A DNA stretch of 64,000 bases, from the NCBI RefSeq assembly GCF_019649055.1, contig NW_026570453.1, forward strand, positions 1 through 64,000, in the 5' to 3' direction. This DNA comes from Paramacrobiotus metropolitanus. Its lineage: Eukaryota; Tardigrada; Eutardigrada; Parachela; Macrobiotidae. Shown here piece after piece: positions 34,551 through 46,196 of this stretch. Both the position numbers and the translations under genes were made by a program. How positions within the stretch are numbered: the first letter of the stretch is position 1; each line of letters opens with the position of its first letter. The notes beneath the pieces were generated by a model. It had not been told where the DNA came from. It saw nothing but the letters and a program-made list of their open reading frames with translations, and ran no database searches.

Positions 34551-35275
34551 TCAATTTGAAATATACAACAAACCGTTCTGCATGAGATAACTAAAGAATA
34601 TGTTTCTAATTACCAGAAATCGTTGGTCGCTGGTATGACAACCTCCCCAGCTCCCGGGGAGGTACACCACGCCCAATCGGCCGTCCACCAGGTCCACCAA
34701 GGAAAGCTCCTTCTCCAGACCGAAATGGTTATTCCATTTCTTGATCAGCGCATCCGCCTCTCCTGGTGATAGGGAGCCAAACTCCACATCTAGCTGCAAA
34801 CTGCGCTTCGCAAACGCTCCCGGCTCGACGCGGTCCGTTTCTTGCTTGGGACGTTTGGCTCTTCCAGCGCGAACAGTCCGGATCGCCCAATTAAGGGGCC
34901 GGCACAGTCGTTCGATAGGGACGATATCGGTGTGCAGAGCTCCGTGCATTTTCCATTGGACAACGGCCGCTCCATAGCGTTGGCCAAGCACACCGCATCC
35001 CGAACTGATCGTTTCAACAGGAAGCCAAATCCACGGACCGTACGGTGTCAAAGGTACCACCACGTGTACGCCCTGTTCCCCCGGCAGATTGTATTCCATG
35101 ATGCTTTGACCGGGCAGAAGACCCTAACAAATGGGAAAAATTCACGCCTCCGATTTCGACAAGCTAGGTCAATGAAGAGTCCGTTGTCGGCTACGTCCAC
35201 CACGCGGCCGAAACACATGAAGCCGTCCTCGCCCAGAACCTTGACGCGGTTGACGCAGTCCATTCCGCTGGGCAT
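34551..35275 (-). pseudogene. GRVVDV/F-box family protein, 5' half only (member 1)
   Basis: It starts at the MPSG shared by the family. The N-terminal domain reads VKVLGEDGFMCFGRVVDVAD and RNRRREFFPF. After a one-base frame change near 35110 it continues MEYNLPGEQGVHVVVPLTPY, GPWIWLPVETISSGCGVLGQ, YGAAVVQW, then KRSLQLDVEFGSLSPGEADA and VDLVDGRLG. In the intact relative at 48169-51209 an F-box and long C-terminal region follow. Here the sequence runs into retrotransposon 2, so the second half is lost. It lies head-to-head with member 2, 680 bp apart. Function is unknown; F-box proteins generally select targets for SCF ubiquitin ligases. Confidence 0.65.
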
Positions 35276-35954
35276 TGTTAGTCGGTTTGCTGTGGAAGGA
35301 AATATTTGCTCGGTTGCAACGGAGAAGCGACAATTGAATTATTAAGTGAAAAGAATTTTCGCGCAGGGCAACGGCAAAAGGTGAGAAGCGAAATGAATTT
35401 TCTACTGGCAACCGCGATCAGAAATGCAGAAGGCCGTTGCGCCTTATGTTGTCTTGGGTCGCCATTTTTCTGCATACTTGCTCTTGCACTCAGCTGCCAT
35501 TGGACGATTTTGCGCACTGTAAATCCCAGGAGGCGTGCCATTCTCTGATTAATTTTTGTGAAATCGTCGAACGCACAAGTACGAGAACCGTTAGGTGCTG
35601 TGAACTGGGCCTGCACGATCGGGCTGCCTTAAACACCCGGTCAGCCGTAGCTCGCGACGTTACTGACGGCACTGTCTTAATGTGAGGTAACATCAAACCT
35701 AACTGTATTTCCACCTTGAACTGGTCAAATCTCAGATACAGTACATGAGCGAGAGACACTACAGCGCGTGCGCATCGTTCAGTTCTCCGTTATCGCAGTT
35801 TCTTTGGTCAGCCTGAATAAGCTGCCTGATCGATTTTCAATGTACTTCGGCCGATCGTCAGTCTGGCACTGTCATATTTTTATCAGCAGTAGCGAAAATT
35901 TTTAAACCTTGCATTTTTTAGACCGTGCCAAATAGCTACGTCAAATCGTCAACC
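35276..35954. promoter_or_regulatory. Shared upstream region between divergent F-box-family genes
   Basis: This 679-bp gap separates the starts of members 1 (minus) and 2 (plus) and presumably contains both promoters. I recognise no specific element. Several overlapping short frames on both strands carry no conserved motif. Confidence 0.35.
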
Positions 35955-38090
35955 ATGCCTAGCGGAATTCCCCGCTGCAACAGCGTCAGTGTCCTGGGCA
36001 ACGACGGTTTCTTGCGTTTCGGCCGCGTAGTGGACGTGGCCACACAAGGACTCGATGTCGATTTTCTGTGTCCAGATCGGAGACGCGAGTTTTTCCATTT
36101 CTGTAGCGTCTACCGTCCCCAGCCAATCCGAGAGCACGATCTGACCCCGATGCCAGCTGAGAAAATTTGCGTGGAGCTGCTGGTACCGGAGACCCCGTCG
36201 GGTCCGCTGGTGGACGCTGAAGCAACCAGTGTGGGACGCGGTGTGCGGTACTAGAACAACGATGCGGTCGTTATTCAGTGGCGAACTAAAGAGAGCGACG
36301 TGCCGTGCGCCGAAATCGTGCCCATGCCTGGTCATATCGAACGGGGATCGTGGGCGGATCCCCTGATATCGACAAGATGATGAGGCAGACGCCACCGCGC
36401 GAATGCGTCCAAGCGAGAACGTTTCTCAAGCGCAGCGTGCAGCTGCGCGAACAGTTTCGTTCTGTGTCTACTGAAGAAGCCGAAGCGCTTATGAACTACA
36501 ATTACGTTCCTCTCTCCGGTTGCGTACGGAGGAATTCTGCATGGTGGATCTGGATTACGGTCGTCTCAGCTTGGTAGGACCTGCATATTCTTGGGAACAC
36601 TGAATGCCAGCAAAGAGTCCTGCCTAGTAAGTAAAATCTTTTTAGGTGTACGATTCTATGACGTCGAATATCTGACTGTTATTTTGGCGGTTATATGAAT
36701 GTACTGTTTGTGCTGCAGACAAACGTAGCTGGCACGTTAGAACTAACTCGCCGCATGAAGTTCTCAGAGGAACTACCGGAACAGAAGGGACGCCAAAATG
36801 TTGCCGGCTGATTTATGCATGGAAGCGTTTTCCTATTTGGACACACTGGGACAGACTGCGCTGCGCATGGTCTCGGTTGCATGGAACCACATCCTCACCT
36901 CGTTGACGCTGGCGACCGCAGTCGTCATAACCAGCCGAAAACAGGAACCGTATGCATGCTTCTTTCTATCGGCAGTCTTCTATAAATGCCTGCATTTCGG
37001 AACTAAATACATTGTCATGGCCGGACGCAATGGGGACTTTTAAATGGATGATGTGCTGGCGGTGGCGGGCATGGTCCACTACATGGCTGAGCAGCAGCCC
37101 GCCATCCGGCTGCGGACACTGTATTTTCACGGTGTGACGTTGCGCCGGCTGCTGATTGCTGAACCGCTTCACGGAGGACTTGGAATGGAAGGAATGTTTG
37201 ATGCACGAAACGGATGCGGACTATTAGGCGACCGCGAGTGAGCATTGAGGAGTGCTCCTACGATCTCTGCTGCCTGGAGGATTCTGTGGAGTTAGTCTGC
37301 CGTCATCCACCGTGCAGTGTCGTGTGACGCCATCCGCATGTCCAACTGCCCGGTTCGTTTGCACTACAGCACCCGTTGCACGCTGATCAATGGGTGGGGC
37401 GAGGGCAGTTCGCCCAGCATTCGCACTTCTCGGATGTCGTTGGGTGCCGTCCTCGGCTGTTCTCTGTGGAATGCCATGAAAGCGACAATGCCTCCGCTGC
37501 GCAAGGTGGAAAGCCAGGTTGTGTCGCAGTTTTGGAATCCGCAAAAATTTCCAACAGCGACGATGACGCTGCTAAAATCGCTATCATGGTAAGAACTGTG
37601 TATAAAGCACTGGTGGAAATGAATCCAGTAGTATGACACGTATTATAACAAACCTGGAAAGTGGTGAACGTTTGTTTTTCCGCGTGAACACCGGAAACGG
37701 CTACTGTTTACCTTGTTGTTGGTTTATATCCTTTCTTCTCATCTCGTGTTCCTAAAGTAGTTCGTTCTCTGGGTTACTCAGCTACAGCGTACGCTCTGCG
37801 AACACATAGCACTTTAGAGTGTCGTTCCCGGTACTTCTGCTGTCCAAACCAGACGTTCGACCTTGATTCGTCTTGCAGTTGTTATGTGCCGTGCAATCGG
37901 CTGATCCGCGATTTTCATCGCACTACCGTGGAAAAAAGTGGTGCGGTGATGGCGTGGACGGTGTGAAGCTGGAGAAACTGTCGCGTCTGACGCTGCAATT
38001 CCTCCTCAATATGTGGGTGCAGTCATCCGGAGGAGCCAAGCGGCGAGCCACTTACCAACCCTTGATTTTCCTCTTGAACTGTGCTAGATG
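35955..38090 (+). pseudogene. GRVVDV/F-box family protein (member 2), frame breaks
   Basis: It starts MPSGIPRCNSVSVLGNDGFL, then FGRVVDV and DRRREFFHF. Frame breaks near 36250 and 36390 precede FLKRSVQLREQFRSVSTEEA. After an intron-like gap (about 36600-36712) comes the F-box, LPADLCMEAFSYLDTLGQTA and VSVAWNHIL (36801-36900). The C-terminal region follows over several frames to 37590 (MDDVLAVAGMVHYMAEQQPA, CDAIRMSNCPV, LGCSLWNAMKATMP). The last exon (37880-38090, LEKLSRLTLQFLLNMW) aligns loosely with the last exon of the intact relative. At least four breaks: a pseudogene or poorly assembled. Confidence 0.65.
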
Positions 38091-38489
38091 AATTTATCTT
38101 TACATATTAACGCTTCATTTACTGTGGCTTCTGATAATTGTTAATTCTAATCGAAATTGTATGACAAGTTGTTAGAAAGTAAGTAACATTTCCTTTGTAT
38201 TTAACCCTTGCATTACCGACCGCCTTTGGCTGTTTCAAATACCACGGTGGCAAGTTTTAGTATGTAGCACACAACCGCCTCATGGTAAGAGCTAGGTTAA
38301 GCGCAGCTACTCGTTCGCTACCGCACGCAGCAGCGGTTCCAATGCCAGTTTTTCGCACTGAAAGTGCATTCTAAATACTCCCTAGTTTTCCGTGATATCT
38401 TGGCAATCTTTTAGGGTACTTTGTCCAGTTGGGCAGACTGGGCAGTATAAATTAGAAAACAGAACAAATAAATCAAGAGTAAAATAAGA
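38091..38489. other. AT-rich spacer
   Basis: No gene or notable repeat was found between F-box-family member 2 and the Helentron-like element. Confidence 0.4.
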
Positions 38490-39958
38490 CTAGGAAAGTG
38501 CACTCGCTTTTTGCGGGCACTGCATGACCGAAGCGTAGCGTGCTCGCATCACGGTTTTTTTCCGGAATGAACCATTTAAAGCTGCCTTCTTCAAAGTTAA
38601 TATTTTGTCAAAGAATTAATAATCGCGCAGTTTTCACAAAAAACGAAGAGTGCATTTCCTGATATGGTCAAAGAACCGCCTCTTGTATTTCGACACAGTT
38701 ATTTATTGTAATCAATTCCCAAAATCAATTTCTTAATTTATCTGGTGTGTAGATTCTACCTTCTTTGTTTCAAAACCGGAACGGCTGACCCTCCTTGTAT
38801 GATTTGTCCCATGAACATATTACGCAGCATGTCAGTACAAAACTTGAATCGAATAACGTTGTATCTGTGCACGAGCCTAATTTTTTTATTTGCTCCCTAT
38901 TGAAGTTAATAACTTTCCCGGCATAATATCAAAATTTTATTGTCGCAACTCGGGCTGGTGGTAAAATATGGTTTTGGAAATACTTGCAGATTAGAATAAT
39001 GACTACTGTAGCCACCCCATGAAGTTGCTGTCAGGTAAGGACGCAGATACCCATGCCGGTATTGCGCTTGTCACATCGAGCAGCTGTGACTTTTTCCGTA
39101 CTTTCGGGCAACGTAATATTTATAATCTTATCTGCTAGATCGTAAGATTGAGATCGTGACGCGAAATGCCAAAATTGAGGTACCAAAGAAATATATCCCT
39201 GAAAATTTAATTAAGCAGCGCAGCACTTGAATATGGCTACCGTACCACTGGACATTTTATCAAAAGAGATGGTGACCAATAAAGACAAATTTAGATGCGG
39301 CCTGGACATGTTCGGACAGCGCGCATCTCTGTATGTATCTGATAATAGGGGGACCATGTATGTGTGCCTTAGGTGGTGGTGGCCGACGGACACCATAGTT
39401 TGCTTGCGGCTTGAATATATACGGCCAGCGCGCATATGTGCGTTTGATAGTGAACCCGCGCATATGTGCATTAGGTGGCGGTGACCGACCGACACCATAG
39501 TTTGCTTGCGGCTTCAGTATATACGGCCAGCGCGCATATGTGTGTTTGATAGTGAACCCGCGCATATGTGCATTAGGTGGCGGTGACCGACGGACACCAT
39601 AGCTTGCTTGCGGCTTGAGTATATACGGCCAGCGCGCATATGTGCGTTTGATAGTGAACCCGCGCATATGTGCATTAGGTGGCGGTGACCGACGGACACC
39701 ATAGTTTGCTTGCGGCTTGAGTATATACGGCCAGCGCGCATATGTGTGTTTGATAGTGAACCCGCGCATATGTGCATTAGGTGGCGGTGACCGAAGGACA
39801 CCAATGTTTGCTTGCGGCTTGAGTATATACGGCCAGCGCGCATATGTGCGTTTGATAGTGAACCCGCGCATATGTGCAGTAGGTGGCGGTGACCGACGGA
39901 CACCACTTTTTTTCATAAACGCTTAACATAGAGGACCTCCGCTACGCTTCGGTCGACA
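38490..39958 (-). mobile_element. Helentron-like non-autonomous element (HINE) with tandem array
   Basis: Read on the minus strand, the 5' end is TGTCGACCGAAGCGTAGCG and the 3' end is CGCTACGCTTCGGTC, then a hairpin (AGTGCCCGC-AAAAA-GCG...GCACT), then TTTC-CTAG. The 15-bp subterminal repeats are perfect complements. The flanking bases are T on both sides (T^T). CTAG end, 3' hairpin, subterminal inverted repeats, T^T target and an internal tandem array are the described hallmarks of Helentron-derived elements (DINE-1/HINE). No Rep/helicase gene is present, so it would depend on another element. Confidence 0.65.
39392..39901. repeat. 102-bp tandem repeat, 5 copies plus a degenerate sixth
   Basis: Units start at 39392, 39494, 39596, 39698 and 39800; a decayed unit precedes at about 39290-39391. 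Each unit contains GCGCATATGTGYG twice and the pair CATAGTTTGCTTGCGGCTTG / GGTGGCGGTGACCGACGGAC. As 102 is a multiple of three, several frames stay open through the array, which explains long apparent reading frames on both strands. It is not a gene. Confidence 0.95.
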
Positions 39959-40032
39959 AGGCATTCGTAGAATTTAAATTATCGTCTTTTTTTAGCGGAA
40001 CGTAATTCACATTCGCTAACCAGGTACTTAAA

Positions 40033-41629
40033 TTAACCGTCCCACGACGGCAAGATTGCTATGAAAATGCGAAGCTCTAATTTGGCAGACAGCGTTTTTC
40101 GCATCTTCGTTTTTCTTATTGACAAATGCGAGAATCTCCGACGCATGCTGCAGCTCCATTCGTTCAGCACTGGCAGCGCCTGATTCAACGAATTCCGGAG
40201 CGAACAACCGAAACTTTCCTTGAGCGGCATCCCGCGTGTTGAGGCGATTCTCCACGAAAGGCCGCGAGACGTATTAAAATTGTTATGACGCATCCCGCAG
40301 TACAGAAAAAGTTGGACCTCTTTCATGCGGATTGCTTCACACGGCAGACTGTCGAATAGTCCCACAAAAACATGCAGGTAACAGCAGAACATGTCGAAAA
40401 CACGCAAAATCACCTGCTTGGACTGTGAATATGCTCGCCGCACCCCACAATCCGGATTGCCACTTGAAGGGATCTTGTTCACCATGAGGTACCACGTCAT
40501 CCCGCAGAAATGCAGACTTCGCAGGCGGATGTCTGCCGTGTGCTCGGCCATATAGCAGATCATGCCCAGCACCGCCAACAGCTCTTCCTGGTTGATATTG
40601 TAGAAGTCGGGTCCGCCGATCATAAGGTGCTGGGTGTGGGCGCGCAGGCATTTGTAGATGACCGCCGAGATGAGGAAGCGCGAGTAAGTACCACCTTCCC
40701 GGTGGGTAATGACCATCGTAGAAATCGGCGTCGGTGAGGTGATGATTTGGTTCCATGTCGCCGAGACTGCGCGCAGAATATCTTGCGAAACGGTGTCCAA
40801 ATGGTAGAACACATCCATCCGTTATTCCGGTGGCAGCAAACCACTGTCAGCCGTCTCCGCATCATCGCCGGACAGTTTCAAGGAGCGTGCCAGCTTTAAT
40901 GCGTCCTCAGCCAAGTCCACCTGTCAAGCAGCAAGATATAAAGGCAACCGCGCATTAAGAGTTTAGTACTCAGACCGCGGGACGTATCCTCCTTAGAATT
41001 GTTCCCCAACGTCCAACCGCCCGTCCACGACATACACCATGCAGAAATCGGTTTTGTCACGGTGGAGCCAGCAATCTGTCTTTATCAGCGATTTGGCCTC
41101 TTCAGGTGACAGCGAACGAAAGTATTTACCCAGTTGGACGCTGCGTTTGACAAAGGTTTCCTTCTCGACGCGCTGATTCGGTTGATCCACCTTCAAACGT
41201 TTGGCGCTTCCATCCCGAACCACGTCGGTGGTCAACTTGACCAGTCGCGCAATGGAGACGATATTAGTGCAGGGTACTTCGCTGCCTGGGCTCCGCCAAT
41301 GGACGACAGCCGGCCCGTAGGTTTGGTCCTGCATCCTGCAGCTTATCTTTTTAACAGGCATCCAAACCGACGGTCCAAACGGGGTCTCGGGGACCTACAC
41401 TTGCAGGGGAATGTTTTCATCATATTTCTCAGGCAGACCGTATTCACTGATGCTTGGACCGGTCCAAAAGACGCCACCAAACGGGAAAAAATGCACGTCT
41501 CGGTCTCCCATTTCGACAAAGAAGGTCGAAGAGTCCGTTGTCGGCCACGTCCATCACCCGGCCGAAACGCATGAAGCCGTCGTCATCCAGGACGTTGACG
41601 CCGTTGCTTTGGCCGATTCCGCTGGGCAT
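40033..41629 (-). pseudogene. GRVVDV/F-box family protein (member 3), frame breaks
   Basis: The start is MPSGIGQSNGVNVLDDDGFM, then FGRVMDVADNGLF. Frame breaks near 41545 and 41400 precede the middle region (41361-40993: YGPAVVHWRSPGSEVPCTNI, FVKRSVQLGKYFRSLSPEEA, VYVVDGRLDV). After an intron-like gap, the acceptor at about 40924 opens VDLAEDALKLARSLKLSG. A stop precedes MDVFYHLDTVSQDILRAVSA TWNQIITS (the F-box), and the rest stays open to 40033 (GMICYMAEHTADIRLRSLHF, LPCEAIRM). Its 261-residue C-terminal frame is the best-preserved second half among the MPSG-starting copies. Confidence 0.65.
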
Positions 41630-42723
41630 GGTTGCCTGGAAAGTTGCTCCGGTTTGGAAACGGTAGCTTGTCTGCTGATCACACCACAGGAGCGACATTC
41701 GAGAAAAGTGTATTAAATTTGCGCGCTTAAGCTCACGCTAAATGGGGTGATTAGTTTAGCAATGACTTAGTAATAACTTAGTTCTGTTCAGTCTATTTAA
41801 ATAGTGGGTTCAGTCAATTCACTGAAGTGACTGAACCCACTATTTAAATAGACTAATTTAGTAGTTAGGTTCAGTTAGTTTAGTCAGTTCATTCAGCCTA
41901 GTTCAGTTTAGTAGCTTAGGTTAGTTTACTTTAGTTTACTTTAGTTTGCTTTAGTTTACTTTAGTTCACTTTAGTTTACTTTAGTTTACTTTAGTTATAC
42001 TTTAGTTTACTTTAGTTTAATTCAGTTCTTTCAGTCGGTTGATTGAGTAGTAAAATATTCAGTTGTGTTTTTCGTTTATAAAGTTTTATTCGTGTAATGA
42101 TTTGTTTTAGTTGATTTTATTTAGTTAGGTAAAGTCCGGTTTAGTAGGTCTAATCGATTTAGTTACATTAGTAAATTTAGGAAGAGGTTTTGTTTTGACC
42201 AATGAGAGCGAATTAGAGGCAGTTGCATCAGGACATCCAGCACTTAATTCCTTAGAATTTAAGTAGGTTGGTTTAGTGCGGTCTAGTTCGGTTAATAATT
42301 GCGTTCCGCAGATTCAGTTTATTTAGTAAGTTAGTTCTTTCGGTTAGGAATTTGTTAGTATTTGTATGCGTTAGGAATTTGTTTGTTGTTCAGTGGGTTC
42401 AGTTGGTTTAGTAAGTTCAGTTAGTTTAGTGAAATGGTTCAGTAGTTTTAGTTTGTTTCGTATTCCGGTTCAATAGTTTCACTTTGTTTAGCAATTTGGT
42501 TCTGACCACGAGAGCGATTTAAAAACGTTAGCTTTCAAAGATCAAGCGCTTGATGATGTAGTCTCGTATTAAGAATTATAGCTTCACCATAACGCGTACA
42601 GTCGTACCCGCTGATTACCCTGACTCAGCTAAACTGTCATCAAGCCTAGTTTTTATACGATTTAAACAGAGAAGCACCAAATTCGCCTCCGTGGGTTTCG
42701 TCCCGACCCCGTTCTGCACTAAC
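41630..42723. other. Upstream region rich in TTTAGTTTAC repeats
   Basis: This gap lies between two head-to-head genes. From 41880 to 42020 it is a degenerate tandem run of about 10 bp (ACTTTAGTTT), and TTTAGTT/GTTCAGT words continue to about 42480. A perfect long inverted repeat lies at 41790-41854. No gene is supported. Confidence 0.6.
41790..41854. repeat. Perfect 27-bp inverted repeat with 11-nt loop
   Basis: Arms 41790-41816 and 41828-41854 are exact reverse complements (AGTCTATTTAAATAGTGGGT...). Each arm itself contains the palindrome TATTTAAATA. It could extrude as a hairpin or mark an old inverted-repeat element. Confidence 0.95.
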
Positions 42724-44041
42724 ATGGATGACGACGTGGACGTCGTTAATCAACGAAATCTCGCAATGATAAGCAGACGAGGAACGAAGACAGCGCGGTT
42801 GCTATATGCTGGGCGCAGCATTATGGTGGGCTTATGGGACATCGTCCGGAGGAAAGAGAAAGGGTTCGCCGTGGTTGAAACATCGAGTAAGGCAAATCTC
42901 TAGTATGTATATCGGTACCTTATAACGTGACCAATGCTCTTTAAGCCTCTTTTTATCTCATGAACGTAATGAAACTGCGCACTAATGATACTGCAAACAT
43001 TCCATTTGCAGTGGATTTTCTGCATTTTCAAGACGAGCTCGAGCAGGCCTACTTAAAAGGATTCTGGTTCGGCGTTTTGGAGGAAACCACGCTGACCAAG
43101 CAGGTATTGACAGTTTTGATCTTCGGGAGGAAAAATCGTTTGGACGCTCTCAAGAAGAAACAAGAAGGCGAAGCCGCATCAGGGTAAGGCATGCATCACG
43201 AATCCCGAACGATTTATGACGCAACTGAAGCAGACTTAAAAGGCAATCTACGCCCGGATTTCAACCGATAGCGACTTGTTCACATGAAATGAAGATGGAA
43301 TGCAAACTAAGATTGCGCGTCTTTCTGTTGCAGAAAGGGCCGCTTTGGGATAGCCAAGACAAAATTTTTCCATACCGTACTGGATGAGTTGCGCAACGGC
43401 AACCTCGTTGTGCAGACGGGCGAGAACACCATGTCAATCCCGAAACTGCTTCACTCTGCCGCGCTGAGTGCTTGTTCGGTGTTGGAGCCGTTCTTTAGTA
43501 CGTATAATACCTTCAGATAGTTGGTCACACTATGAAAATTAGTTTCTGGCTGAAGTGGTTGACAGAGTGTTGCTTTATGATTTCCAGCGGATCTAAATAG
43601 CTTCGGGATCGAGAGAATGCCTCCGACGGTTTCTGCAAACCCAGCTGGTGCAGCGGGGACTGGCCGAGCTCATGAAACTCAAGACCCGGGGGCGGGCGCC
43701 ATTGCCGTTGCAATGACAGAGATTCTCTTGTCTGTTCGGAACTCTAACGAAGATAACTTTGAAGTACGTTTAACCCAAATAATTTTGCTATCTTATTGCT
43801 TTACGTTTTAAAGTTATGCGTGAGTTAGGTTGTGGTGGATAATCCAGCGACAATTCTTTCCCCGTGGATCGGCACAGCGAAATCCGCGGGAGTGACGGCT
43901 ATTCTTCAAGAGTATTTGAGATCCAAATTTTGTGGACGCTGCCGAAATGCCCTTCTAGACAGAGTTACAGTTTCCACCGCATCGAAGGAGGAGAATTCAC
44001 CCAAGGCAGTGTACAGCTGGATGAAGATTTTCAGTCCGTGA
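42724..44041 (+). CDS. Uncharacterised protein, five exons, 241 residues
   Basis: Exons 42724-42886, 43012-43183, 43334-43497, 43588-43763 and 43829-44041 join at GT-AG sites (donors GTAAGG, GTAAGG, GTACGT, GTACGT) with matching phase, giving 726 nt from ATG to TGA. The product starts MDDDVDVVNQRNLAMISRRG. It contains a basic segment (RKNRLDALKKKQEG) and FGIAKTKFFHTVLDELRNGN, then an Ala/Gly/Pro-rich linker and a Cys-containing end (CGRCRNALL). I recognise no family. The last exon overlaps, in another frame, sequence of F-box-family member 4, so the true 3' end may instead continue into that copy through a lost base. Confidence 0.55.
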
Positions 44042-45053
44042 TTGGCGAACAAGCGCAAGCTTTAATCAAGCGGCTTAGTGACGAGGCACAGTATCGTCAA
44101 CGGTGCAGGCCACAGGGTACCATTGTGGATCTCATGGATGGCCGAGTGGGGTACATTTAAAAGCCCGAATATTCGCCGTTTTACGATAATGTAAGAAACC
44201 TCGATTTTATCTTTAAATTGACGGATAAAATTTGATATTAATTTTGGTGGTTTGCTTTTTCAGATTGCCCCGTATATAGTACAGTGTGGATACTTTCGAC
44301 CGGGAATTGAAAAAGGATTCGCAGCAGCTCAATGACTTATCTGAAGGCTATCGATTTTTAGTACCGAACCAACTGTTGCTTCCGGCGGAGCCCAGCTGAA
44401 CACTGTAGCATAATCACGGTTGAGCATAGTATGCGCTTCATGGAACCAAATTCTGAATTCTGGAATCGCCATTGCTGGTTACGACTATAGTTATCAAAGG
44501 TTCACCAGATTTCCGGAAAACACGTACGAATGACTATTATTTTGATTTGGCCGCTTTCTTCAAGCGCCTTCATCCGTGCACGCAGCACGTTCTGGTGTCC
44601 GGGGATCGCTGGCAGCCATCCTCGGATGACATCTTGAAAGTGGCAGAGATGATTCACTTCGTCGCTGAACAGCAGCCGGGAATCCACCTGCGAACCTCGC
44701 ACCTGAACGACTGCAGACTTCGGCGGCAACGTAACTGCGACTGGGATTTTGTGTGCAGCAACGACTCCAGCGAGCACCGGTCGGATCGAACGCAGTTCCA
44801 GTACTCAATAGTAGGCAACTGTCGCTGGCTGGATTTGAATGCACTGTGCGGCACTCTGCCGTGTGATGCCCTTCGCATTACCAACTGTTGCGACCCTGAC
44901 TGTGTTGAGTACGGAGGGACTGCCTACGCCTTCGCAGCGGTTGGCACAACTGCTCAATCCTTGGGAACTACACTCAGGAAGGCCAAAATCATCGTGTGCA
45001 GGGTAGAAATGTGGCGGTTTCTTATTGTGTGCTGTAATGTGCGTTGCTGATTC
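43940..45053 (+). pseudogene. GRVVDV/F-box family protein (member 4), decayed
   Basis: The first recognisable part (to 44160) gives FTQGSVQLDEDFQS, AQALIKR and TIVDLMDGRVGYI, matching the middle region of members 1-3. After an intron-like gap, a decayed F-box (ASWNQILNSG) is spread over frames with stops near 44340-44460. An open C-terminal frame follows at 44472-45050: CTQHVLVSGDRW, ILKVAEMIHFVAEQQPGIHL, LPCDALRITNC. The usual N-terminal MPSG/GRVVDV domain is not found upstream; the uncharacterised five-exon gene stands there instead. Confidence 0.55.
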
Positions 45054-45295
45054 CCGGTGGAAACCCGGGTCTGTCTGACTACTTCGACGCTTTACGCATG
45101 CCGGACGTTTCCGCAATATAAATTTGCGTATCGGACACCAGAGACAATTTTATCAGGAAAATGTTTTGCCATGTAGAATAGCGTAGCAATTACCGTGTCC
45201 GACATTCGAACACATACTCCGAAAAGGTCCGGAATCCAAAAAATGTAAAAGTACAATCGAATACTATTTTGTGTAGATTGCGGATTAGCAGTTTT

Positions 45296-45720
45296 TTAGC
45301 GGATCAGCAGATTGCAGTTTTTTTTGGGGTTAAAAAAGCTGCGTTCGACAGCATCTTGTGAATCAATTGTGATTAAGAATTCTGGGAAGTCTGTGCGGCA
45401 TTTCCCTGCCTCCATTTCTCCACTGGACAGCGGCCGCATGGAAGCACTGGCCCGGTACACCGCATCCCAGTCTGGTCGTCTCACCGCTCAGGCAAATACA
45501 CGGACCGGAAGCGGTCCAGGGTATCATCACTTGCGCAAGAAGCTTCTCCACATGCTTCTCAGTTAGGTCCCGCTCATTTTTAGGACGATCCAGAAGTCGC
45601 TACCAAATGAGAAGAGTTCTTCTTGCCTATTGGGAAATAGCAGGTCAACGAAGAGGCAGTTGTAGGTAGGCAACGGCCACAACGCGTCCGAAACACAGAA
45701 ACCCAGCGCAGCAAAAGAAT
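45296..45720 (-). pseudogene. GRVVDV/F-box family fragment (member 5), heavily decayed
   Basis: Short matches to the N-terminal half appear in changing frames: GFLCFGRVVAVAY near 45690, ASGPCICLSGETTRLGCGVP and AAAVQWRNGG around 45500-45400. Stops and shifts interrupt every part. No F-box region follows. Confidence 0.55.
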
Positions 45721-46196
45721 ACTAAAAATTTGCGCCGTACTGGAACCAAAACTGCTGCCATTTACGGTAGTACTTACTTTGGTTCTGCATAAGGTAACGG
45801 CGACAAAAACAAAAGCTTTACTAATGCTAATTTACGAGCTTTGCTAATTTACGAGTAATATGTTGCTGATACAGGTCCACCATTTTGCAGTATGGCGCTA
45901 AGACAACCACTAACAAGTGGTACAAATTTGCACCGTACTGGTACAGATCATTACCCTTACCGCTTCATGTTTATTGTAATTTTTGTCTTGATTCATTTTT
46001 TCCTAATTTATAGTATTAAATCTGCAAAAAAAGGAGAGATGTTTATAAGTAAAATTTCGCGATTTCACAATTCCTGGATTATCTTTGCAGATGATCTGCT
46101 CGCTGCAGTCAGATGATCCGGGTCCCCCGTTACACTACCGCGGACAATGACTGAACGAATTTCAACGTTCAGAACCGCAGTATATAGGGGGAAGTT

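Noticed and set aside
39392-39901. CRISPR-like array
   Set aside because: The units are contiguous 102-bp repeats without variable spacers, in an animal nuclear genome.
39260-39916. 218-residue and 130-residue repetitive reading frames
   Set aside because: They are produced by the 102-bp tandem repeat, whose length keeps several frames open; no start context or splice sites support a protein.
45892-46116. Small membrane protein (FIVIFVLIHFFLIYS)
   Set aside because: Hydrophobicity follows from AT-rich DNA; no homolog, conserved copy or splice context is seen.
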